Shown here piece by piece: positions 32,729-40,313 of a stretch of 64,000 nucleotides of DNA. Position 1 is the first letter of the stretch; the number at the start of each line of letters is the position of its first letter. Source of the stretch: Paenibacillaceae bacterium. Its GTDB lineage: Bacteria; Bacillota; Bacilli; Paenibacillales; Paenibacillaceae. A program made the position numbers and the translations under genes. The notes beneath the pieces are model-generated. The model did no database searches and was not told where the DNA came from. It was given only the letters and a program-made list of their open reading frames with translations. Where the stretch lies: NCBI GenBank assembly GCA_900766135.1, contig CAAFUF010000046.1, positions 1-64,000 of the forward strand, written 5' to 3'.

Positions 32729-34258
32729 CTAGGCTCTGTCCGCAGTTGGATCGTCCGCCTTCGCCTTGGCGTCCTCTTCCTGTCCCGGCGCCCGGTTACG
32801 CAAACCTAAAGCGCAGACGATGCCGACGGCGGCAATGACGGCCATGACGATAAACAACGTATGCAGGCTTTGGGCCAACACCTGCTTCAGCTCGCCCCAC
32901 AGTTCGGGGGCCAGCAGATGGACTTTTTCGGGGGACAGCAATTGGTCGATATCGTCCTGCGAAATCGGGATGCCCGCAGCGGTGCCGTTTTTCGTCTGGG
33001 CCGCGATATGCAGATTAATCAAGGTGCCGAAAGCGGTGACGCCAATCGTCTGCCCGATCGATTTGACGAAAGAATTCAGCGCCGTGGAAGCCCCGCGCAG
33101 GTTGTAGCCAACGGAGGATTGGGCGATGATCGTAAATACGGTAAACGAAAATCCGAACCCGATCCCATACAACGCGTTAAAAATCAGCAGCGGCCAAATC
33201 GGCGTTGCCTCGTGGATCGTGGCCAGCCCCGCCGCGCCTAAGGCGATGATCACCATGCCGATCAGCGAAGTGTAACGGGAACCGCGGGTTAACAGCCAGC
33301 GGCTGCCCAGCACCGAGCCAAGCATCCAGCCGATGGACATCGGGGCAAGCGCCAGTCCGGAAATCGTCGCGTTTTGGCCAAGCACCCCTTGAATCCAAAG
33401 CGGCAAATACGAGGTAAGCCCGATCAGCAAGGCGCTTGCCAAAAGACTGGTCACATTAGAGAAGGCGATGTCGCGAATCCGGAACAGCTTAAGCGGCACC
33501 AGCGGCTCCTCGGCGCGTTGTTCGGCAACGAAAAACAGCACCAGGAAACAAGCCGCCGCGGCAAAAATCCCGATCAGCCACGGCGAATTCCAGGCCAGCT
33601 GCTGCCCGCCCGTCGCCAGCCCGATCAGCAAGGCGGAGACGCCGACCGTGAAGGTAAGCGCCCCCATAACATCGACCTTGACCTTCCTTTTCTCGATCCG
33701 CTCTTGCAGGTAAACAATGATGAAATATAGCGACAGCAAGCCGAACGGTACATTAAAGTAGAAGGCCCAGCGCCAATTCAGCGAATCTACGACATAGCCG
33801 CCCAGCAGCGGACCGATCAAGGAGGAGATGCCCCATACGGAGCTGATCCATCCCTGGATTTTGGAACGCTCCTCGATGGAATAAATGTCGCCGATGATCG
33901 TAAACGTGACGGGCACCAAGCCGCCGGCCCCGATCCCCTGCAGGGCGCGGAATCCAATCAGCTGCCCCATGCTTTGAGCCGTACCGGACAGAATCGAGCC
34001 GGCCAGGAACAGCAGCGAGCTGATGACGAATACCGGCTTGCGGCCGTACAGATCGCTGATTTTGCCGAAAATCGGCGTTGTGACGGACATCGTCAACAGG
34101 TAGGCGGTAAACACCCAGCCCAGCAGCCGGGCACCGCCCAGGTCGCCGACGATCCGCGGTCCTGCCGGACCGATGACCGTTCCTTCGATGGCGGCCAAAA
34201 ATGTGGACAACAGCAGCCCGGTCAAGATATAGTTCCGTTTCAGTTTGGTTGGTTTCAT
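32729..34258 (-). CDS. DHA2-family multidrug efflux MFS transporter
   Basis: The 509-residue protein has about fourteen membrane helices. The motifs GKISDLYGRKPVFV (motif A) and LQGIGAGGLVPVTFTIIGDIY (motif C region) are typical of EmrB/QacA-type drug-proton antiporters. The C-terminal extracellular loop (about 430-475) carries the usual hydrophilic segment. The likely role is export of toxic hydrophobic compounds. The start lies behind AAAGGAAG. No regulator is adjacent on this strand. Confidence 0.93.
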   Translation of the reverse strand: MKPTKLKRNYILTGLLLSTFLAAIEGTVIGPAGPRIVGDLGGARLLGWVFTAYLLTMSVTTPIFGKISDLYGRKPVFVISSLLFLAGSILSGTAQSMGQLIGFRALQGIGAGGLVPVTFTIIGDIYSIEERSKIQGWISSVWGISSLIGPLLGGYVVDSLNWRWAFYFNVPFGLLSLYFIIVYLQERIEKRKVKVDVMGALTFTVGVSALLIGLATGGQQLAWNSPWLIGIFAAAACFLVLFFVAEQRAEEPLVPLKLFRIRDIAFSNVTSLLASALLIGLTSYLPLWIQGVLGQNATISGLALAPMSIGWMLGSVLGSRWLLTRGSRYTSLIGMVIIALGAAGLATIHEATPIWPLLIFNALYGIGFGFSFTVFTIIAQSSVGYNLRGASTALNSFVKSIGQTIGVTAFGTLINLHIAAQTKNGTAAGIPISQDDIDQLLSPEKVHLLAPELWGELKQVLAQSLHTLFIVMAVIAAVGIVCALGLRNRAPGQEEDAKAKADDPTADRA

Positions 34259-34341
34259 GATGAACGATACTTCCTTTCTTTACCATCCGGGCAAGGTTTC
34301 CATAAGCATCCATTATAGTAGAACACCCCGAAAAAAGAAAG

Positions 34342-34384
34342 ACGGACAACCCAACGCAAGTCACGCCCCCGTCTGGTCGTCCGT
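34342..34384 (-). terminator. Terminator after ykoD-like gene
   Basis: On the minus strand ACGGACGACC and GGTTGTCCGT (one bulge) form a stem with a long loop, followed by a T-rich tail. Confidence 0.6.
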
Positions 34385-34402
34385 ATCGCTATCGTATCGT
34401 TC

Positions 34403-35911
34403 TTAGGCTGGATTCACATCCCAATCTTCCTCCCGGAGCTGCCCTTCCGCCATCCTCCAGCGCTTGACCGGCTGGCCTTCAAACAGCTCCGGCTCATGGG
34501 TGATCATGATCAGCGCGGCTCCCTCTCCCAACGCCTCGCGGCACAATGCCGTCAGCAGGCGAACGCCGCCATAATCGATGCCGGCCGTAGGCTCATCGAG
34601 GATATACAGCCGCTTCGGGCAGATCATGACGGAGGCGGCGCTCAGCAGCCGCTTCTCCCCTCCGCTTAGCCAATATGGGGATTCGCCGGTTTTGCCGCCT
34701 AAACCGATGGCCCCCAGCAGGCGTTCGGCCCGTTGCCGCAGTTCCTCCGGCACGGGATCCCGCGGCCGCAGCCCAAGCTCGGCGCGCGGGCCGTACAGCA
34801 GCTCGTCCCATACGGTTGAGGCGACGAATTGCTGCTCCGGCTGCTGGAACACGTAGCCGATCCCGGACGCCAGATCGTAAAGCGTCCGGCGGGCGGTATC
34901 CCGGCCCTGCCAGAACACCGTCCCTTTGGGCGGGGGCAGGAGGCCCATCAGCAGGCGGGACAACGTGGTTTTGCCGGAGCCGTTGTCCCCGCACAGCAGC
35001 CGCCACTCGCCTGGGTACAGCGTGAGGCGAACGTCCCGCAGCACCGGCTCGGCCCCGCGGGCGAAGGCGTAGCTGAGCCCGCGCGCCTCGAGCAGGGGCG
35101 CGGGCATCGCCGCCGGTGCGGGCACGGCGGCGGCAGGGGCGGCGGGGCCCGCTGCCGTCGCCGTGCCGGCCGGCAGCAGGCCCAGCGCTTCCAGCCGCGC
35201 GCTCGCGCCGCGGCGGATGCGCTCCGCCGGACCGTCCAACGCGACGGTTCCGGCGTCGAGCACGACGAGCCGCGGCGCAGCCAGCGCGAGCTCGTCCATC
35301 CGGCCGGACATCGTCACGATGGTCCGGCCTTCGCCGTGCAGGCGGCGCAGCAGCGCCAGCAGCCGCCGGCGCGAGGCGGCGTCGAGGCTGGCCGCCGCCT
35401 CGTCGAGCACGAGCAGCGGCGGCTCCAGCGCCAGCACCGCCGCGATCGCGGTGCGCTGCCGTCCGCCGCCGGACAGCGCATGCACGGGCGTCAGGCGACG
35501 GGCCGTCAACGCCACCGTCGCCAGCGCATCTGCGACCCGCCGTTCCAGCTCGGCGGCGGGCACGCGCAGGTTCTCCGGGCCGAAGGCGACTTCGTCTTCG
35601 ACCCGGCCCTGCACGAGCTGCGCGTCGGGGTCCTGGAACACGACCCCGACGCGCCGGGCGACCTCGCCGATCTCCGCTTCCGCGGGATCGACGCCGTCTA
35701 CGAGCACTCGGCCCGAACGGCTCCCTCCCCCGGCGCGGGGGAGATAACCGCTGATCAGCTGCGCCAGGGCCGATTTGCCGCTGCCGCTCGCTCCGACGAG
35801 CGCCACCCACTCCCCGCGTTCCACGGTGAGTGTCACGCCCTGCACCGCCGGGTCTCCGCCGGGCTCGAACGCGTAGCTGACGCCGTGCAGCTCCAGTGCC
35901 GCCCGCGGCAT
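34403..35911 (-). CDS. ykoD: ECF transporter duplicated ATPase (YkoD-like)
   Basis: The 502-residue protein fuses two ABC ATPases through an Ala/Pro-rich linker (about 245-272). The first has Walker A GASGSGKSAL, Q-loop VFQDPDAQ, signature LSGGGRQR and Walker B LLVLDEAAASLD. Its H-loop His is replaced (TIVTMSGRMDE, Ser202). The second half is complete (GDNGSGKTTLS, VFQQPEQQF, LSGGEKRLL, YILDEPTAGID, MITHEPE). The pair should energise the EcfT and S subunits encoded next to it. Homologous ykoFEDC genes import thiamine or its HMP precursor; that substrate is inferred. The first half is very GC-rich. The start overlaps nothing and lies one base after ykoE. Confidence 0.92.
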   Translation of the reverse strand: MPRAALELHGVSYAFEPGGDPAVQGVTLTVERGEWVALVGASGSGKSALAQLISGYLPRAGGGSRSGRVLVDGVDPAEAEIGEVARRVGVVFQDPDAQLVQGRVEDEVAFGPENLRVPAAELERRVADALATVALTARRLTPVHALSGGGRQRTAIAAVLALEPPLLVLDEAAASLDAASRRRLLALLRRLHGEGRTIVTMSGRMDELALAAPRLVVLDAGTVALDGPAERIRRGASARLEALGLLPAGTATAAGPAAPAAAVPAPAAMPAPLLEARGLSYAFARGAEPVLRDVRLTLYPGEWRLLCGDNGSGKTTLSRLLMGLLPPPKGTVFWQGRDTARRTLYDLASGIGYVFQQPEQQFVASTVWDELLYGPRAELGLRPRDPVPEELRQRAERLLGAIGLGGKTGESPYWLSGGEKRLLSAASVMICPKRLYILDEPTAGIDYGGVRLLTALCREALGEGAALIMITHEPELFEGQPVKRWRMAEGQLREEDWDVNPA

Positions 35912-35912
35912 C

Positions 35913-36509
35913 TTACGCTTCCGCCCGGCGTCCGGCCGCGAAGCGGCGAAGCAGTCCGCTGCCGGCCAAGGCGTCGCCTAGCAGCTTGACCAGCAGCCCG
36001 CACAGGATCATGCCGCTTAGCACCCGGACGACTAACGCGATCAGCAGAACATCCATGCCCCACTTCGTATAGCCGAACATCTGGGCGGCAAAGAAGAACC
36101 ACAACGGCACCATCGCGCCTCCCGTAATCATCAACATTGACCAGCTCCATTTTTTATATCGCACAAGGGCAAAAGCCGCTTCCACGATAATCAAATAACA
36201 AGCCGCGGCCACGAAGCAGGACAAAATGCCGTACGCCGTTCCCATAAAGGCTTGGACGACCGCACCGATGCCATAGGTAATCAAGGCCGTACCCGGTTTG
36301 CGGATAATATAATACGCCAACAGTCCGTAAATCATATACAACCCGGTGATCGTGGAGGTGAGAATCGGTCCCCCCAGCCCGTTCAGCGCCTGATTTAATG
36401 GCGACAGAAAAACCGTCATCACGGCGTTAGCCGCCGCCAGCATCGCCATAAGTACGATATCCAGCGTGGTGAAGCGCTGGAACGTTTTGCTGGAACTTGC
36501 TCCTTTCAC
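35913..36509 (-). CDS. ykoE: ECF transporter substrate-binding S subunit (YkoE-like)
   Basis: The 198-residue membrane protein has about six helices and resembles YkoE, the S component for HMP/thiamine (LDIVLMAMLAAANAVMTVFLSPLNQAL; GPILTSTITGLYMIYGLLAYYIIRKPGTAL). It would bind the vitamin precursor and work with EcfT and the fused ATPase. The GTG start follows GAGAGGATGG. It is separated from ykoC by 174 bases that contain a large inverted repeat but no THI-box riboswitch that I can see, which is unusual for this transporter. Confidence 0.87.
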   Translation of the reverse strand: MKGASSSKTFQRFTTLDIVLMAMLAAANAVMTVFLSPLNQALNGLGGPILTSTITGLYMIYGLLAYYIIRKPGTALITYGIGAVVQAFMGTAYGILSCFVAAACYLIIVEAAFALVRYKKWSWSMLMITGGAMVPLWFFFAAQMFGYTKWGMDVLLIALVVRVLSGMILCGLLVKLLGDALAGSGLLRRFAAGRRAEA

Positions 36510-36537
36510 TTATACCATCCTCTCATCGTTTCCATAA

Positions 36538-36570
36538 TTGTTAACCATAAATGATAATTTAGGTTAACAA
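36538..36570. promoter_or_regulatory. Inverted repeat upstream of ykoE
   Basis: TTGTTAACC (36538-36546) and GGTTAACAA (36562-36570) are exact inverted copies around an AT-rich 15-bp centre. It lies 29 bp before the ykoE start and could be an operator or an attenuating stem. Confidence 0.55.
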
Positions 36571-36683
36571 TCAATCCGCGTCAAGTCCCTTTTTTTGAGC
36601 CTTGGCTCCTCTGCGAAGAGCATCCTGCGCCACAAAGCACCGGAATGCCAGGTTCCCCGGGCCTGCAAGCGAATGAAATTTCC

Positions 36684-37433
36684 TTACGCCATCCACAGGC
36701 CCGCCGTCAAAAGCAAGCTTAGGAGCATCGTACATACACCAACCGCCTCAAGCGGTACCTCCCGCAAAAACGTCCGCTCCCGATACGCGCCGAAGCCCTT
36801 GGCATCCATCGCCCCGGCGGTTTGTTCCACGCGCCGAATTGCCCCGGCGAACACGGTGACCAATTGACCGCGCCGCTGTTCCAGCCGCTCCATCAATCCT
36901 CTCGGCCGCCGGCCCATGCGGAGTTTGCGGGCTGCCGCAGCCTGCCTGCCCTCCTCGGCCAGCAATGGCAGAAACGTCAGCGCCATCGAGATGCCAAACA
37001 CGAACCGGTACGGCAGCTTCAGCCGGGTCGTCATCATCACGACGAAATCCTTGGGATCGGTTGATTCGATATAAGCCAGCGAGGATAGGAACAAGCTGAC
37101 CATCCGCAGGGTTACCGCCGCGGCATCGCTAAACGCAGCTGCTGAAACCGGCAGAGATCCCCCGAATCCGCCTTCGCGTAACTGCACGGCAAGCGCGGTC
37201 ACCGCGAATAAGGGCAGGCCAAAACCTAAGATCCAGGCGATACGACGCAGCAACCGCCGCCAGCTCATCCCGGCCCCAAACCTAGCCGCCGCGATCAGCG
37301 CCAGCAACAGTATGGCCTGCCGCCGCGGATCGTCCCAATGCATGGCGAGCGCTGCCAGGCAGGTTAACGCCACCAGCTTGCTGAGCGGATCAAGACGGTG
37401 AAGCGCCCCGGTGTTTTTATTCGCAAGCTCCAT
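36684..37433 (-). CDS. ykoC: ECF transporter transmembrane subunit EcfT (YkoC-like)
   Basis: The 249-residue membrane protein has about five helices and the two coupling motifs of EcfT: ARKLRMGRRPRG (ARG-type) and a later AMDAKGFGAYRER. It anchors the ATPase dimer and the S subunit. Unlike B. subtilis ykoFEDC the gene precedes ykoE and is separated by 174 bases. I chose ATG 37433 behind GGGAGGG; an ATG 21 bases upstream has no site. The start lies inside the end of the acetyltransferase gene, so translation may be coupled. Confidence 0.88.
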   Translation of the reverse strand: MELANKNTGALHRLDPLSKLVALTCLAALAMHWDDPRRQAILLLALIAAARFGAGMSWRRLLRRIAWILGFGLPLFAVTALAVQLREGGFGGSLPVSAAAFSDAAAVTLRMVSLFLSSLAYIESTDPKDFVVMMTTRLKLPYRFVFGISMALTFLPLLAEEGRQAAAARKLRMGRRPRGLMERLEQRRGQLVTVFAGAIRRVEQTAGAMDAKGFGAYRERTFLREVPLEAVGVCTMLLSLLLTAGLWMA

Positions 37434-38007
37434 CGTTAAGTTGTCCCTCCCCATAATATTCTTTCTTCAGCAAGGAAAACATCAGCAGATCGACAAATCC
37501 GCTCTCCGTCCTTTGATACTGCCGGAGCAGCCCTTCCTCCATGAACCCGAACGCCTCCAGCAGCCTGCGGGAAGCCCCGTTCCGCGGATCGACCAGCGCT
37601 TCGATGCGGTTTAACCCCATCGTCTCATACCCGTAAGCGAGCAGCATTCGCAGCGCTTCGGACATATACCCGTGCCCCCAGTAATCGCGGCCCAGGTCGT
37701 AGCCGATCTCTCCGCGATAGGCCCCGGCCAGCTCCCAGACGTTAAAGCCGCAGCTCCCGATCAGTTTCTTCTCCTCCTTGAGCTCGATGCCGAAACGGAG
37801 CGCGTCTTCGCTCTCGGATAAACCGTTAAGCAGATTAATCATCTCCCAGGCTTCCTCTGCGGAAGCGAACGGCGGAACATTCATATACTTAGTGACTGCA
37901 GGATCGCTCCAATAACGAAACATGACCCCCGCATCATTTCTCTCCATCCGCCGCAGACGCAGCCTTTCGCCTTCCAGCACGGGGATGTCCCCGCCGCATT
38001 TATACAT
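37417..38007 (-). CDS. RimJ/RimL-type GNAT acetyltransferase
   Basis: The 196-residue protein has the ribosomal-protein-acetyltransferase pattern: LEGERLRLRRMERND at the start, IGYDLGRDYWGHGYMSEALRMLLAYGYE as acetyl-CoA loop, and RIEALVDPRNGASRRLLEAFGFMEEGLLR near the end. It modifies an N-terminal or free amine; the substrate is unknown. ATG 38007 is preferred because AGGAG precedes it; ATG 38025 overlaps the regulator stop but has a poor site. It overlaps ykoC at its 3' end. Confidence 0.9.
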   Translation of the reverse strand: MYKCGGDIPVLEGERLRLRRMERNDAGVMFRYWSDPAVTKYMNVPPFASAEEAWEMINLLNGLSESEDALRFGIELKEEKKLIGSCGFNVWELAGAYRGEIGYDLGRDYWGHGYMSEALRMLLAYGYETMGLNRIEALVDPRNGASRRLLEAFGFMEEGLLRQYQRTESGFVDLLMFSLLKKEYYGEGQLNDGACE

Positions 38008-38021
38008 GTTTCGCACGCTCC

Positions 38022-40142
38022 TCATTCTCCCGATGACAGAGTAAGTTCAGATAAGGCCGTCTTCCATACATGGGAAAAGTTCGCGATCGCCGTCCGGAGA
38101 TGCCGATAATACGTAGCCCGGCTCATCCCGCAATGGCTTGCCGCTGCGGTCGGATTGCCCGGATATTGGCGGTAGGTCGCCTGCAAGATCGTCCTGTCCT
38201 CTTGGGACAAACCGTACCGTTCATCCTCGAAAATCGAATTTATGATCCCTTTCAGCCCGGCCCCGCCTTCGCATCCGATCGCTTTGGCGACCTCATTCAG
38301 CCCAGCGGGCTCGCCTAGCCGGGAGAGCATTTTACGCACCTCGGATTCCGAGAGGTCGGTTCTGCGAAACGCCCCTTTCCCCGCTGTATGCATGGCTAAA
38401 GGTTGGGAGAAATGCGTCGGTTCCCCTCCCGGTCCTCGCCCTTCCGTAAAAAGCGACAGGATCCAATCCCCGAACAGATCTCCGCGCAAATCAAGCTCCA
38501 GGACGTCAGCCCGGGCCCAAGAAACGTCGCAGGCCCGCGTAACGGTCGGCCGAAGCTTGAATCCCATGCCCTGCAGGAATTTCTTGAGCTCGTTGTTCGT
38601 CGCCACCAGCACGGCCCGGCTTCCGTCTCCCAACAAGGATAGGCGATCGAGGATGAGCGTTCCGACTAATTCTTCCCGGGTAAACCCGAGCACGTCGTCC
38701 CTTGCGGCCACGAGCAGCGCGAAATAGGTATCGGCCTCCTCCGGCTCGCAGTTCCATTCCGTCTCATCGCAGCATTCCGCCAGTTCGTCCGGGAAGTATT
38801 CGCTCAGCAGCCGCCCCGTTTCCCGGTGAAGCAGCACGGTGATGAAAAACCCCGCAGGACGCCCCTCCTCTTCGCGAAGAACGCCAAAGCTTTCGGGGAA
38901 TCGGCTTAACAACTGATCGAACAGCCCCAAATACGCCGCCCGCTGATGCGGGTCGGTGCTGTATTCGAACCACTCTTCCAAAATCCGCCTCAACCCGGGC
39001 CCATCCGCTTCCCGAATCTGCTCTATGGGAGGGGTAAAGGAATCCTTGCCAAGGTGGGCATATCCGGTGCTGTGCGTGAACATCACTTTTCCCAGCTGCA
39101 GCAGCTGTGCGGCTACCTCCTTGCGGGCCAGACGGTCGCCGGACTGCAGCTTTCGGCAAAGCAGTTCCGCCGCCGACAGTCCTAGCCTTTGCAACCGCTC
39201 CGGCTCCCGCTGGCGGAAATCCCGTTGCAGATGGGAGCGGGCCAAATCGTGCAGCGCAAGGCCCTCGGCCCGAATGCGGACGAAGGATAAATTCGACAAC
39301 TGCCGATATTGCTTCGTTTCGACCTCCTCGCCGGACAAGCGGGAGAGCATCTCCTGATTGGCGTAAGGGAGGAGGGTCAGGATATCGATCAGCGGCTGCA
39401 GCTCCGGCGCAGCCAATTCGCGCAACACGTGTGCGCTGATCGTTTGGGATAAGGGGAGCATCCTCTCCGCCTCAAGCAAGTTCTCCCCCTTAGCCGCCAG
39501 GTCGACCGACAAGGCCAGCGCCATCGGGTGCCCATCGCTCGCCCTGGCGATCGCGCCCACCCATTCGGGATCGGACAGCCCGGTCGCCCGGGCATATTCG
39601 GCCGCCTCCGAACGGGTGAAATTCGCCAAAGGAAGCTCCACGATTCGCCTTCCCCACACCGGATGCATCCTCCAGACGGCCGACAAAGCGGGGCGGGTCG
39701 CCAGCACGATAGCCAACCCCGAGGCGGGAAGCTTGGGGAGAAACGCTTCGGTCAGCCAGTTTTCCTGCAGCAGGCAGAGTTCTTCGCCGTTATCCATGCA
39801 TAAGAGGACCCGATTGTCCGGCGAGGCCTGCAACAAAGGTTGCAAGGGGGAGTCGGGAACGCGCCCGCCCAACTCCCAAGCCACCGCCCCCGCCAAAGCG
39901 TCGATAAATGAGGAAGGCGTATGCGCACACGACCGGCTGTCGATCCACAACGTCAGCGCCCCTTTTTTTTGGGCCATCAGTTGCATTTCGTGCATTAATG
40001 ATGTTTTGCCGATTCCGCCCAAGCCCGTAATGGAGAACAAGGTAAACGGAGCCTTCGCATCATTCAGCCAAAGGTCCAAAGCCGACCGTTCCCGCTCACG
40101 GCCGATAAACGGCCTGACCGTTAACTCTTTTGCGTCATCCAT
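38022..40142 (-). CDS. STAND ATPase regulator with degenerate GNAT-like middle and C-terminal HTH
   Basis: The 706-residue protein begins with FIGRERE and a P-loop ATPase (Walker A GLGGIGKTSL at 40-49; Walker B VLLCMDNGE; LATRP sensor-like motif) of the STAND class. A helical region follows. At about 420-560 a segment resembles a decayed acetyltransferase fold (RPAGFFITVLLHRETGRLLS, VATNNELKKFLQGMGFKLRP). The C-terminus (about 655-692, NPTAAASHCGMSRATYYRHLRTA) is a helix-turn-helix. No tetratricopeptide array is obvious. It is probably a ligand-gated transcription activator. The gene abuts the acetyltransferase at 38007 and likely heads that operon. Ligand and targets are unknown. Confidence 0.8.
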   Translation of the reverse strand: MDDAKELTVRPFIGRERERSALDLWLNDAKAPFTLFSITGLGGIGKTSLMHEMQLMAQKKGALTLWIDSRSCAHTPSSFIDALAGAVAWELGGRVPDSPLQPLLQASPDNRVLLCMDNGEELCLLQENWLTEAFLPKLPASGLAIVLATRPALSAVWRMHPVWGRRIVELPLANFTRSEAAEYARATGLSDPEWVGAIARASDGHPMALALSVDLAAKGENLLEAERMLPLSQTISAHVLRELAAPELQPLIDILTLLPYANQEMLSRLSGEEVETKQYRQLSNLSFVRIRAEGLALHDLARSHLQRDFRQREPERLQRLGLSAAELLCRKLQSGDRLARKEVAAQLLQLGKVMFTHSTGYAHLGKDSFTPPIEQIREADGPGLRRILEEWFEYSTDPHQRAAYLGLFDQLLSRFPESFGVLREEEGRPAGFFITVLLHRETGRLLSEYFPDELAECCDETEWNCEPEEADTYFALLVAARDDVLGFTREELVGTLILDRLSLLGDGSRAVLVATNNELKKFLQGMGFKLRPTVTRACDVSWARADVLELDLRGDLFGDWILSLFTEGRGPGGEPTHFSQPLAMHTAGKGAFRRTDLSESEVRKMLSRLGEPAGLNEVAKAIGCEGGAGLKGIINSIFEDERYGLSQEDRTILQATYRQYPGNPTAAASHCGMSRATYYRHLRTAIANFSHVWKTALSELTLSSGE

Positions 40143-40262
40143 CCTTCGCCTTGAACCCCCAGTCTATCCGGATATTTCTTGCGATACTAATTATAGACGT
40201 TGCCAGATAAGCGTACAAGGCATTAGACCGTATCCGGGGGAGGGTGAAGTTCGAACGCGAAA

Positions 40263-40301
40263 AGCGCGGGACGGGGAGATCCAACTCCCTCGCCTCGCGC
40301 T
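40263..40301 (-). terminator. Terminator of the SLH protein gene
   Basis: An imperfect 16-bp GC-rich stem (AGCGCGAGG-type with CCCGCGCT) is followed on the minus strand by TTTT, 13 bases after the stop. Confidence 0.7.
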
Positions 40302-40313
40302 CTTCTAGGCCGG

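Noticed and set aside
34829..35989. Plus-strand 386-codon frame opposite ykoD
   Set aside because: Antisense to the ATPase; the length is explained by high GC lowering stop-codon frequency.
36510..36683. TPP riboswitch before ykoE
   Set aside because: The conserved CTGAGA and ACCTGATCTGG-type boxes are not present on either strand; only an inverted repeat is seen.
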